Shown piece after piece: positions 48,761 to 60,263 of a DNA stretch of 64,000 bases. A program made the translations under genes and the position numbers. The DNA lies in contig QCXZ01000042.1 in NCBI GenBank assembly GCA_025024175.1, forward strand, positions 7,581,501 through 7,645,500. The letters are read 5' to 3'. Positions within the stretch are counted from its first letter, which is position 1. Each line of letters begins with the position of its first letter. The notes below the pieces were generated by a model that searched no databases, had not been told where the DNA came from, and worked only from the letters and a program-made list of their open reading frames with translations. This DNA comes from Rhyzopertha dominica (lineage: Eukaryota > Arthropoda > Insecta > Coleoptera > Bostrichidae).

Positions 48761-49639
48761 TTATACTCTATTGCCATAGCATATGCATTTTATTAACTTA
48801 TAAAACTTTAGTACCACTTGGTTGAAATGCATTAATTTACGGTAATGTTTACACAGAGATGGCTTTATCTTTTTTCTTAAATTCGATACGCAAAATCTAC
48901 TGAAAATGTGTATGCATTCAAGGTAACTGTGTAATAATCTGACCTAATCTAACCTGATAGATAGACCAATAGTGTATTTTCATCTTAAAAAAAGTATTCG
49001 TGGCAACGTGAAAAGCTCCGTGTAGCTGAAGAAAATGGGTCATGCTCTACTTCCGAAAACTTTCTGTAGGTGAACGCCATTATTTTATACCTATACGTGG
49101 AGTTTAATATATTCCAGCAGATGGTCGCAACAACTACCTTTTTTAAGAAATACCCAGGTCCCCGTTTGCAAATATTTTAGGGCAGTCAGTCGTCCAAAAT
49201 CAGCAAGCATTTGCAATGGCACGTTTTACACGTGGACGGTTGGTAATATTCAAATAAACAAATAATGCAATTACTCTGAAACCTGGATATTCCAACATCT
49301 GGGAGCTGTAGGTGTTAGTTGTTGTCGGTATTACACCTTTACCGGCACCGGCACGCTTTGCCCTGTTCAACATCTGCCCGCCAGAAAATTCTCGTTTTAT
49401 TATGCTATCGCTATCATTCCCTTCAGGTGTTGGTAAACATTTGCTTCACAGGTTTCGGGAAAGCGTGAGAATTTTCTTACATTTGTTTATAGAAATATAC
49501 GGCGCTTCGTTTTAAGATACATATTTCTAGATTATTTGAAGCATATACACTGAAAACCTGTAACAAAGTTCATGTTGTAAAACTAAAGGTTCATCTGATC
49601 TAGCACCAAAAAAATTAATACTAGTGAAATAATTGCACC
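48761..49639. other. Spacer without recognised genes
   Basis: An open frame at 49312-49515 has no family resemblance. Nothing else supported. Confidence 0.45.
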
Positions 49640-50600
49640 CAAAATTTAAATAAAATAAATCGTTTTTGAGTTACTACCCTCCAAATTTTGATAGAAAAAA
49701 ATGGATTTTTGTTAATTAAGTCCTTAAATAATTAACATATTATGATAACCAACTTTTGCAGTTGACTGTGATTCATGTAACACACTATTCGTGAAAACTT
49801 TGACAAATTTTGCAAACCGGAAGTTGTTTCTTCGTTTCCAGGGTGCACTTGGAATAACCAAAACTTTTACGAATATTAATTCCTCGTAACCTAAACCACT
49901 TTATTGTAAAGACACTACAAGTGTCTAAAGTTTTTGCCTCTTTGAAAGTTTCTCTAAAGTTAACAGTTGCTGAGAAAAAAAATCTTTTCAAGCACCATGT
50001 GACATCAGTGCTCCGAGTTTTGATAGCTGGCTTTGAGGAAACGTATGTAAGATGTATTTGTGAAACGCAATTCACTGACTTAATTTATAAGTTTGTTCTT
50101 TATTTGTCTTGCTTCTTTTATTGTTGAGTATTACTTCCTTTGACTTAGTTTAAATCATGAATCACACATTTTCGGAACTTATGGATAAGCATCTCATATT
50201 GGGTAAATCTGATATGAATTGTCGCGCTGCAGCACGACTATACGCGGAATAGTATCCAAATTGACGGATCCTCAACTTACAACTTTTCCATTGGACACCA
50301 TTGGAGTTTTTATTATTGAGCACTTTAAAAGAATAATTGCAGCTTCTCTCCTAATGTTTTTGGAAATGTCAAGAATTCACTCCTACGCCGAGTTGTTCCA
50401 AGTGTAATCAGTAAACAAAAAATCAACTCCCGGTTTGAGAGATTTGTCAGTTTTTGCTCAAATAGTGTGTCTAAATGAATCACAGTCAACTGCAAAAATT
50501 AGTTATCGTACGTTAATTGTTTACGGAGTTATTAACAAAAATACAAATTTTCGTTTAAACTTTGGCGGGTCGTAACTCCCCGAAATTTGGGACACCCTAT
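49640..50600. mobile_element. Foldback element with arms of about 200-280 bp
   Basis: The left arm from about 49660 to 49900 is the diverged reverse complement of about 50340-50590. Matching landmarks: GAGTTACNACCC near the outer ends, ATTTTTGTTAAT, TTTTTGCAGTTGACTGTGAT then TCAT, CAAACCGG(A/G)AGTTG, and CACTTGGAA(T/C)AAC. The right end reads GGGACACCCTATATAA, a common transposon terminus. The centre, 49900-50340, has short open frames of no known family. Confidence 0.7.
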
Positions 50601-52420
50601 ATAAAAATCTACTCTAGATATCTTATTTAAAATATAATGCATCGATGTCAGTGGAGAAGGAGCTCATTAACTGTTCAGTCTGCTACCCAAGGAGCCAAGT
50701 CGTTTGGACGAATAGAGGCTGTAAAATTACATATCGGTTTTAATACTCTTGTTGAAAAGAATGTTCGACACGACCATATTGCGTAATACTACAGACATTG
50801 TATTTTACCCATTAAGAAGTCAATAACAAACAACAAACCATGATTGTATGGTAAAGTGCCCCAAAAATTAGTACAATCGTAAATTTCTTCGAAAGTAAGA
50901 GGGTTTGAATTTTCTTAACACGATTTTCAATATAGTAAAGACCGACGTTCTAAAAGAATGTTTACAGTGTTAAAAATTAAGATGAAATGAATGCATGATA
51001 CAAGCTTCTTTGTTAGGAATTGTATATGATTATATCTTTTTTTATTTCGTTTGCCGCATAATCTCAAATTGTACGCAATAAAATCTTTATTCCACATGTG
51101 CTTTAAAGTTTGCTAAACAAGCAAGGAAAGTCGGATTTATTAATACATAAATATACGTAAGATATAAACTGCATTAGAAACCAAAAATACATATAATATA
51201 CAAAAATGGAATTCACTGATGGTGATGACACAATTTTTTATTAATTATGAGCCTTATCTTATCCAGAAGCACGACTTTACTTTTCAGTACGCTGCAATGA
51301 AAGCAAAACACTTTCCATAGTAGTACTGAGATCAATTCTAATATTTGATAAACACTGTCTGTAAGAACATCATCCTGCAATACAGAAAGAATCTTGAATA
51401 TCGTTGCATTCAATGTTGCCAGCATCAGTTATTCCACATTTTGGCCCCTTGTCAATTTTTGACTGACACATTAATTGTCAGACCTGTACCTTTACACTAA
51501 TCCCTTATTGCAATGTGGGAATTCTATGCATTCATTTTATGATATCAAGTTATATTTGTTGCTTTTTTCGTGTATAACTTATAGGCTAACATAATGGTAT
51601 TGTTGATGATTAATACCTTACTCCACTCCAATCATTCCGTACAGTTCTAATACTCTCTGTTAATTTCTTTACGTTTTTCTGCTCTGCTTCTTGAGCTAAT
51701 ACCTTTATTTCGAGGGAAACTTTTTCATTTATTGTTTAGATTTTCTTGCTGTGAGTAGAACAGTACTGACGTCATTTTTCTATCATCTTTTGTTTTAAAG
51801 CTATAACTAACTTTGAATAGGCTTACATTCTCCAGTACTCAATAATTCTGGAAATATTCTAATCTTTTAATGCCATAATTTATTTGAATTTTGTGTAACT
51901 GATGATGGCATTATATTAGCCGATAGCCCTGTACTAAATAGGTATTTAAAATAAAGTGGATATATACTTGGAGATATTTATTATACAAGAAATGCTATGA
52001 TGTTGTTTATTTTGAAAAATAGTCCCGAAACATGATTATGTATGATATTTAAAAGGTTCTGTGCTATCAAACATTAGTACTAGATATCTGACTTATGCCA
52101 CAATATGTATTGCATTATTTTGTAAATTCTGATAATAAAAGAAGGAAAAACTGTTTAGGTAATTTCAAATAAAGACGACGATTCTCTTTCACTAAAGTTA
52201 ATCGTTTAGTAGGGTTGAAAAGTAACCCTGATTCGATCCAATGGCACAATTTATTTTTAACGAAACACAATGCACAAAAAATATTTTATTATAACTAAAT
52301 CTATTTATCTAAAACTACCACGACCAAGTGTCAGCACCCACATATCCGCAATTCCCATGACTAAGGGATAAATATTTCAGTATTTATTCCTTTAATTACT
52401 CATAAATTTTTTGCTTGCAG
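50601..52420. other. Spacer left of the orphan exon
   Basis: AT-rich. No coding family or terminal repeats supported. Confidence 0.45.
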
Positions 52421-52607
52421 AAAAAGTGCATGACACATGCCTGTGGCTTCCCTTCTTTGTTGCTCTGGGATACCGCTTCAGTGACGTCAGAGATATTCCG
52501 GAAGCGGCTCGTCCCCCGGGATCTTCATCAACCGTCTCGACTTTCAGCTGCTCGGGTGGCGCCATTTTCCTTCATGCCTCATAATGTCCACCTTTAGGAG
52601 ACCTAAG
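52421..52607 (+). other. Orphan splice-bounded exon, probably first coding exon
   Basis: A GC-rich 187-bp stretch is bounded by a strong acceptor (TTTTTTGCTTGCAG) and a strong donor (CCTAAG|GTAAGT). Near its end, ATAATGTCC at 52584 opens MSTFRRPK and stays open to the donor in phase 0, which fits a mostly untranslated exon with the start of a protein. A different frame (CMTHACGFPSLLLWDT) is open through most of the exon but stops at TAG before the donor. GGCGCCATTTTCC near 52557 resembles a YY1-type element, so the acceptor might instead be chance and this be a promoter. I could not find the next exon. Confidence 0.4.
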
Positions 52608-55600
52608 GTAAGTCGGTTCATATTTGTTAGTGACAGACTTGAAGGATTAAATCCGTAAATCTTTATTTCTACAACTGTATTCGGGTCATTTGTATTGCTA
52701 TTAATATTTACCTATTGGAGATTTATTTCAATATTATTATTATATATTCTGTCAGTAACGTACTTAAAAGTGAACGTAAATACTTATTAATCATACACTC
52801 AAATGAAATAGATGATAAACCCATCCGATAATATTCTGCTTAGTTTAATATCGATTAAATGAATATTGCATAAAAAAATGTATTTAGTATAAATTTGTAT
52901 AAAACAGAAAACAATAGACTAGCCAGAAAGAAATTCAAGTAAAAACTATACAAGCAGTAAAGCCGAGGGGGTAAACACTGCTGGATTACACTAAGTGGTT
53001 ACCCCATCGAGTAAAGCAGTATGGAATTCAAAGATAGATTATATACAAATTTTCATTATTATTTGGTGACTTCTCTCTTATCTGTTCCTTTGAGCTGTTA
53101 TCTTTACTGTTGGTACTATTTCTAAGGACCTTCTATATAGTAAGAAATTTTTAATCCTTTGGAGGCATTTAAAGTTGGCAATACAAACAAAGATCTTTTT
53201 TAATGATTGTCTATGTCTGTATCGCTTTCTTCAAATTTAATGTCTGGAGCCAGTCAGTTGACACTTTAACTACTTCTTTATGAGCTTCATAACTCTTTAT
53301 TATCTTCGCTTCATCAAAATTCCTCGACACAAGCAAAATTTTATTTCATTTTTTTTCATTTTATGTGCTGGTTAATAAGGACTTGAATCAGTGTCACTTT
53401 CAGCTACATTAGTCTCTTCGTCTATTTCTATATCTATGGAAAGAAATTGTACAACGTGAAGTCTATAAATTCCTCGACTTCTTGCTCAATGCCAATATTG
53501 TAATGAGTATTGGAGCAGGGTTTTCCTTGACAATTTAAACACATTACGGAGTAGTACAGTCCCACTTTTGTGCAACTATAATTGTCAGTACATGCTTTGA
53601 GACATGATTGTCATTCCACTTTTGGATTTAGTTGATACACTCGGTGAGCATCTTGCCATGCAGCTTTTTAGTTGGAGGCAATGATGCCAAACTAAATGAG
53701 TTCTTTATTGTAGGTTTCGCAAAACACTGAAATCGAAAATAATCTAAGCAAATTGACTGCATAATAAGTCAAAATGTACTTTTTGGCTGCAAAATCGAGG
53801 TGGTGCGAGAATTATTCGCGGACCCTTTCGAATACCTTTACGTGTTTAGTTCTTTCATCCGGATAAATGCTGAAGTTGTGTGCGGCCACTCAAAGCATGG
53901 ATGAACAGACTATAGTAACGAATGGATGGGAATAATAATGGGTTCCGCAGAAAAATTGGTCTCGTTCGTAAATAAGACCTGCTCCAGAATATCTAGTTAT
54001 TCCCTTGCCCTATTTTTGCCTCCAATCCTCCAAATCCACATTTCTCTATGTACCAAAGTACCAAATTCCTACTGCTACAATTTTCATCCTTTAACTGTAA
54101 ACTCAAATCAATTAAGGAGGAATGATACTTCAACAACGAGATAACCGAATAATTAACACCGCCATACGCTTATGGTATAATGCAGGGCTGCCATGTCAAT
54201 ATCTCGCCCTCTTAAGCCGTTGTGAGTGGTGCAATCCTCGATCGGCCACCCCTGCATTTTAAATTACATTGGGTCCTCTTCTCCCTCCAAAACACATCCA
54301 TCTTATCTGGCGATGCAGTCGTCTTAAAAAAATCTCTAAGGGGGCAATCGACACCGGGAGAGCACTCAAAATGTGCGAGGAAAAAAACGTGAGACGATCA
54401 ATTGCGGCAGCTGCCCCCTAAATTTAATCCGATCATTTTTTTTCGAAGAAAAGGAAAAGGGGGCTTTGCGCGCCGTGCTTCGTCGGGCAATCAAAGCTGG
54501 CTGGTTTGGTTGTTTTGGAAACGTCAGCCGTCAGTTCGACTTCCAGTTTTTGGAGCAAAACATTCCGCCGGACAGATTGTTGGCAAGGGTGCGCGATGTG
54601 AAGTCCGATCTGCTATCTTGACTTTGGTTGATACTTTCCGAGCTAATTTTAGGCTATTTATGTGCAGCTGATCGCGCAAATTGCAATTGAGCAATGAGAT
54701 TCTTGCAGGCGTGCTTTCATTTTTACTGTATCGTTGTGTTTTTTCTTTTATTTGAAACTGATTGACGTGTGCCAAAGACACATCTTGAAACCATTTTTTA
54801 ATCGAATTTATCATTTCTTTTGTTCAACACTGGCTATTTATAAACCATTAATTTTAAAATTTAGTATTCTTGTAAGAATTTACAAGAAACATTTTAGAAA
54901 TTCCATAGAAGTGTAAATATGTGTACAAATCTAAGCTATTTCTTATATCTTGACTGGTATTTGCTAAATCGAAAATAGAAAGTAATTTACTAAATTCAAA
55001 GGAATTGCTATGTGTTCTTTTTAACTGTTTATCAACACCAACCTACAATATCCTATAAAGTTAACCGATATATTCTTCTCCTCGATTTTAAGCAATTTAG
55101 GGTAAAGGCTTTTCTCGGAGTAGTTCAAATTGCTTTATTAACTGCTACCTGTCTTTGGTCTTTCAAGTCAACTGTACTTAGCTATGTGTTTCTATAAATA
55201 ACTGGTAATGTGGTAAGTGAGTGTATCGCGTAAAGACAGCATGTAAATATAATTTTCAAGAGCAACAAAAAATAATACATGAAAAAACGCTCACAAGTAC
55301 GCTAACAAGCATGGTAGTTTTACCTAAAAATTATACCCGCCATAAAAATCGGTTTTATTTTTGTTTGTTTAACATGTGTTGTTATTTTAAACTTCCTGGA
55401 ATTCCTGATAATCTTGTTAAAACTTCAAATATTTTGAATGAGAAAAATAATTTTTACTGCTTCTAATACAAGGTACCAAAGCTTTACGGTACCAAAATCT
55501 ATAATGCATTGTTCCCTGAAGACCTATATTCACTAGGATTGACACTCTTTGTAACATATTAGCAATTTTATGCCAACTATTTGGTACCTTATAAAAAAGA

Positions 55601-55685
55601 CATGGTTTCATAAATGATCCCTCAGATTTTATTGATTTAATAAATCAGAAACTGACATTTTAGCTATTTTGACGTAGTTTTTTTA
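52608..55685. other. Spacer, no gene recognised
   Basis: Contains a locally GC-rich stretch at 54340-54620 (GGGGGCTTTGCGCGCCGTGC) with overlapping open frames on both strands, none with family resemblance. A very short unit near 54182-54262 has CAGGGCTGCCA / TGGCCACCCCTG-like inverted ends, too weak to call. Confidence 0.4.
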
Positions 55686-57047
55686 TACAGGACGTTTCAC
55701 GAATGATAATGACCCTGACAAAATTAAAATACAAGCCAAAATACACTTGCAGAGGTAACATTGATAATTGTTCATCGTCTTAAAAAATATAAAAGGTAGA
55801 GAGCTGTATAAATTCGTAAATTTTGACATAAACTTCAATCATTTGCTTTAAGTAAATTCGGTATTGTAAAACAAATTTTATTTTTGAAAAATGTTTATTC
55901 AATAACATTAATGTAATAAATGCACAAAATGTCGCCCTCCGCTGTTTTCACTAGCCTGAATTGGTGCCCAAAACAATCTTTTTACATGCATCACGTATTT
56001 TATTGTCTAAATGTTCTACACTTTCAATTGGTGTTTGGCACACTTGCTGTTTTACCATTCCCAGAGAAAAAAATCCAAAGGAGTAATGTCCGGGCTTGTC
56101 GGTGGCCACGGATTAATTGAACGTCTTCCTATTCATCGGTTAGACAAAACCAAATCAAAATGATTTCGCACTATTCTATGACAATGCACAGGTGCCCCAT
56201 CTCGCGTTGGAACTTGGATCTTGTTTTACTTGTAAATTTATATTTAGGAGAAGTACCGGTAAAATGTTTCCTAAAAAAATTAGATAACTATTGCCGTTTA
56301 AACTATCGCGAAAAAAATAAGACCCAACAATTTGATTCCCCAATATTCCGCACCAGACATTCGTCGAGTAGATAGTTTGAAAATGTCCTTCTCGAATCCA
56401 ACGTGGATTTTCTTACGCAATAATGCATGTCATGTTTGTTAACTCCACCATTATTAGAAAATATATATTAAAAGTTACAAAAAACCGGTCGTTTAGGATA
56501 ATTTGTCTCCTTTAAGGCCTGAACCAATTGCAAGTGATACGGTTGATTGCCTTTAATAATTATTATTCGGTGTACTGAAGACAGTCTAATACTGGTTGCT
56601 CTTGAGACTACCCTTTGACTAATATGAAGATTTTGGTCAATCATTTCCAATACTCTAATTTCATTGTCAGGGCCTGTTGCTGTTTTTTCTCTTGACTTTT
56701 TTCAGTGGTGGCCAGTATGTCGTTAAATTTAATTCAAGTCGCTTGAAAATTGTATCGGCATGAGCTCTTCTGTTTGGAAAACGTTGTCTGTATAAACGCG
56801 TAGCAGCGAAAGCATTTTTCTTGCATTCACCACAAATCAAAATCATATCTGTTTTTTTGATCATTTGAATACATTTTGACTTTTAATAAATACAGTGACA
56901 GGAACCAAAGCGCATAGCCTTCATGGATTCCCAATGTATTTTTAAAATAATACCATTATGTAAAATAACCACATTGGCTAAGAGAATGTATTTTAGGTTG
57001 CATTTTTAATTTCGTCAGGGTCATTATCATTCGTGAAACATCCTGTA
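55686..57047 (-). mobile_element. Full-length Tc1/mariner-superfamily element with decayed transposase
   Basis: The ends TACAGGACGTTTCACGAATG.. (55686) and its complement ending ..CCTGTA (57047) match over about 45 bp with two or three differences. TA flanks both sides (55684-55685 and 57048-57049), the target duplication of this superfamily. Length 1362 bp. The - strand carries the transposase in pieces: a helix-turn-helix start LICGECKKNAFAATRLYRQR, FPNRRAHADTIFKRLEL, then EMIDQNLHISQRVVSRATSI, PYHLQLVQALKETNYPKRPV, and, after frameshifts, DE with 'N.HYW.R..', 'HRQARTLLLWIFF', which correspond to the 'PPRSPDLTPLDFFLWG' region. Many stops, so it cannot move on its own enzyme. Confidence 0.88.
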
Positions 57048-57199
57048 TACGAAATTCACATTCCTAAAACGATTGATATCAAATCCTCACAAAATCCGAT
57101 TGCTCAGTGTGTCAACGTCTGAGCCATGTAGTGGTCGATTTATTTATCGAAAACTTTGAAAAAGTAACAATTAAAAGATTTCAGTTTAAACCTAAATGT

Positions 57200-57650
57200 T
57201 ATATTTTTGTTATCTGGTAAGCCAGAGTTTGGTAGGTTTCATAATAATTTAATCGTGGAGTTAGAAAGCAAAATTCTGTTAGGACACAAGGTTTACACAG
57301 ACAGATATTTACATGCTACATCTCACTACCCTCCAATACAAAAGATTTTTGTTAGAACTCAACGCATTTCAGATATTAAAAAATCATTACACCAGGAAAT
57401 TTATCATGTTTAATCAGCCCTCTTAAGAAATGGTTATAAGTTAATTTTTAATAAAAGTGTGTGTTCTATGTAAATACAAGATCCATCAGAAGAATTAAAA
57501 AGCAATTTTAGAAGGCTTGATAAATTTAGCTGTGATAGAACATATGATTTACATAAAATTTTGTGTTCCACTAAAGATAAGGAAGTACATTTAGAAAGTG
57601 AAGGTGTTTTACATATGTCAGACAAAGCGAAGAGTTAGGGACCTCTTTCA
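57200..57650 (+). pseudogene. Penelope-like element, region after the reverse transcriptase
   Basis: The + strand reads GHKVYTDRYLHATSHYPPIQ, KIFVRTQRISDIKKSLHQEI, then stop and LLRNGYKLIFNKS. The 'KPT.TDRYLH..SHH...QK..V..TL..RA..I' pattern follows the catalytic domain in Penelope-like elements; the words between GHKVY and TDRYLH have been lost. The remaining tract to 57650 (RRLDKFSCDRTYDLHKILCS) may be its continuation. An intact hammerhead lies 350 bp to the right, on the opposite strand. Confidence 0.7.
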
Positions 57651-58000
57651 AAGAACACATACATGCTACTGGGCTGCGACAAATAGATAAATCTTCCGTA
57701 CCTGAATATACATACATATCTAACTAAACATATTTCAACAAAGATTTTACAGATAAAAATGCTATTGCAAATGTATAACAAAAGACTGGGTGATATTTGG
57801 AAGGAAATTTAGTAGTTTGTAAGTATCTAGCAGGTAGGTGGGTCCTTTCTACTTGATTAGTTTTGATTTGATTAGATTGGCGCGTTGTTTTTGTCACGTC
57901 TGGCTTCCTTTGCAATTTGTTTATTTGCTTTCCAAAATTTGTTTGAACTTGTTTTAGACATTAAAATGCATGTCTATGATGTGCTGTCTGTACTACAACC

Positions 58001-58049
58001 AACTGCAGATAGATCTATTTCGCTATCATTATAGCTCATCAGTGCAGTT
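58001..58049 (-). ncRNA. Hammerhead ribozyme, type I
   Basis: Read on the - strand from 58049: stem I AACTGCA; core CTGATGA (58042-58036); stem II GCTAT, loop AATG, ATAGC (58035-58022), five perfect pairs; core GAAA (58021-58018); short stem III, palindrome ATAGATCTAT including A15.1 and U16.1 (58018-58009); C17 at 58008; then the other strand of stem I, TGCAGTT (58007-58001), seven perfect pairs. Every conserved core base is present and cleavage is expected after C17. The very short stem III is the form known from Penelope-like elements and retrozymes, which often act as dimers. The flanking repeat also occurs at 24.2 kb. Confidence 0.88.
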
Positions 58050-58199
58050 TTAGACATTTTTGGCGGTTCTATTCTTTGATAAAGATTATAGTCATAATCG
58101 AAACGTCAGCCTCAAAAACGAATACCGCTTAAAATAGGTACTACTGGCACATAAATCTTGAGTTTGGTAAAAAAAGATAGGTATGTCTTTCTAAAGCGA

Positions 58200-58931
58200 T
58201 GTCCCCTAAATCTTAGCCATTATTTAAATCGTTATTTTTTGGATTGTTTCTTATTAGTTCCTTACAGACTCTTTAGTTTTTATAGTAATGCACTTTGAAA
58301 TAATTTTAGCATCTAACATGTTTTAGATTTCTACAAAAACAAATGTCCAGCAGACCATTCTATATTTCTAATGTAAGTAGGTACATACTAAGCGTACTGA
58401 AAATTATATTTTGTTCGAAATATTTTGTGAATAGAATTTTTTGGTATGTTCTGTTGTCTTTGTCTTGTATTGTCATACTTGTTACAAGAGGAAAAAATAA
58501 ATTCGGCCATCCGTTTTACATGTCAACCTTCAGCCGATCATTTTAGATGCCGTTTATATAATTGATTCGAAGACGACATACAGGTTAATAAGCTGAATAA
58601 TTAAGTAGAGCGATACGTATTGTACTAAACTTGTAGGTATTTTATTAAGTTTCCGCGAAGTTCCATAAACGCCCCGTACCAAGGGTGCAAAACCAACCAC
58701 CCGCACAGCGCGTTCCTCCGAACCATCACCCGTGTCAGACGGAGACGGTAAAAATAAAAACAACGGCTCATCCCGAGGAGGGATGCGTCGGTCTCATCCC
58801 ATTGGCCGGGAAGACGCGTAAGCTATCTTAAAGTTTTCGGTATTCCCGGATTCGTTCCACAGTAGCGCATCTCCTGAGCGACCGACCGTTCGGTGTGTTC
58901 TGTGAAGTAGTGTCGGGTGACGGTGCTAAAA
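58200..58931 (+). promoter_or_regulatory. Upstream region and 5' UTR of twist
   Basis: The stretch is AT-rich until about 58660 and then turns GC-rich (GGAGGGATGCGTCGGTCTC, GGCCGGGAAGACGCGTAAG), as expected for the promoter and leader of a developmental gene. An inverted CCAAT box (ATTGGCC) lies at 58801. No clear TATA box. Confidence 0.5.
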
Positions 58932-59726
58932 ATGTTCGAGACAAAAAGCGAGTCTTCCTCACCGGCGTACAACACCCATCAGTCACCCTCGTACGAACAA
59001 TATTCACCGACTAGACTGATGGATTTGACAAATTCCACGGATAAGTATCTGCCAACAGTGATCACCCAGGAACATCATCCACAGGCCCATTTCAACACGT
59101 TCATCACGTATTCAAGAAGCGATTCTCCCACGTATAACTTCTTAGATGGATACCACAGGGTTCCTTACGAGAACGAGAGAAAACTCGAGATGCATTCGCC
59201 CCAATACTCGGACGAGGGGAATCCGTACAACGACGCGTACAAGCATCAGAGCGAGTACCCCGCTTACATAAAGGTGGAGAACGATGATGAACCGATTCTG
59301 AAGACACGAAACCCCGGTAGAAAACGAAAATTGAACAGCTTCGAGTCAGACGAAGAAAACTCGATGCATTCTGGCAAAAGCAGCAAGACGAGGAGGAAAT
59401 CCCAGCAGAGCTTCGAAGACATCCAGAACCAGAGGATAATGGCCAACGTGAGGGAGAGACAGAGGACGCAGAGCTTAAACGAAGCCTTCGCCAGCTTGAG
59501 GAAAAGCATTCCCACGCTGCCGTCGGATAAGCTCTCCAAAATCCAGACTCTGAAGCTGGCCGCAAGGTATATCGACTTTTTGTACCACATCCTTTCCACT
59601 TCTTCACCTGAGGCCGCAGGTGACGGAGACGTGATAGGGAACGTGTGCTCGTACACCGCTCACGAGAAACTCAGCAGGGCGTTCAGTGTGTGGCGGATGG
59701 AAGGTGATTGGAACGCTAACGTTTAG
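58932..59726 (+). CDS. twi: Twist, bHLH transcription factor
   Basis: Twist binds E-boxes as a dimer and drives mesoderm specification and mesenchymal programmes. One exon codes 264 aa. The ATG at 58932 (context CTAAAAATGT) is preferred over upstream in-frame GTG codons. Order: a Ser/Tyr/Pro-rich N-terminus; basic patches RKRK at 130-133 and KTRRK near 152; the bHLH at about 167-221 ([55 protein letters not shown]); and the C-terminal WR motif at about 247-260 ([16 protein letters not shown]), which is diagnostic of Twist. It is much shorter than the Drosophila protein, which has long low-complexity stretches, but the DNA-binding domain is complete. It is flanked by transposon relics on the left and a long spacer on the right. 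Confidence 0.97.
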   Translation: MFETKSESSSPAYNTHQSPSYEQYSPTRLMDLTNSTDKYLPTVITQEHHPQAHFNTFITYSRSDSPTYNFLDGYHRVPYENERKLEMHSPQYSDEGNPYNDAYKHQSEYPAYIKVENDDEPILKTRNPGRKRKLNSFESDEENSMHSGKSSKTRRKSQQSFEDIQNQRIMANVRERQRTQSLNEAFASLRKSIPTLPSDKLSKIQTLKLAARYIDFLYHILSTSSPEAAGDGDVIGNVCSYTAHEKLSRAFSVWRMEGDWNANV

Positions 59727-60257
59727 TAACAGAAGAACTTATTAGTTTTAAGTGTGAGAAACCACACGGTGAATAAGCCAAATATTAGTTACGATCCGCT
59801 TTGTTGTTTCCAAACGGCCATCAGTATTTCTTAATTTATTGTTTGTTAGTTTCTAATTAAGTGCCTTATTGTACTTAGTAGGAGGTCGCGTTTTTTTCGA
59901 CCACCACTTGTGATCCACTGTTTATAAACATTTAGCGCGTAGTCTAAAAAGAATATTTTTTATCCGAACCGATGAGAAACTGTATACATGATACGTTGTG
60001 AACTGGGAGCATCTGTGTCTTTTTTTTGCGTGCGTCTCGGGGGGCATAAAAACCGATGGGAAATGGAAACGGTCGTTACGAGTTGTGAAATTGATTTTTG
60101 ATGTCCTTATGTAATGGTTTGTGTGAATTGACTGTTTTATGACTGTACTGTGCAACGTTGAGGTTTTTTTTATATGGCGATGACTACTTCCTGAATGCAT
60201 TTTGTACCAAGTTTTATTCGCATTCGCTTTGTATCTGATGTAATTTATTTTTGTTGT

Positions 60258-60263
60258 AATAAA
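60258..60263 (+). terminator. Candidate poly(A) signal of twist
   Basis: AATAAA about 530 bp after the stop codon, followed within 30 bp by the T-rich GGCTTTTTTTGTTG. The preceding sequence is richer in CpG than the spacer beyond it, consistent with a 3' UTR of this length. Confidence 0.55.

Noticed and set aside
54373..54814. Overlapping open frames in a GC-rich patch
   Set aside because: Open on both strands because of base composition; no signatures.
59104..59656. Two antisense open frames over twist
   Set aside because: They mirror the GC-rich coding exon of twist and show no family resemblance.
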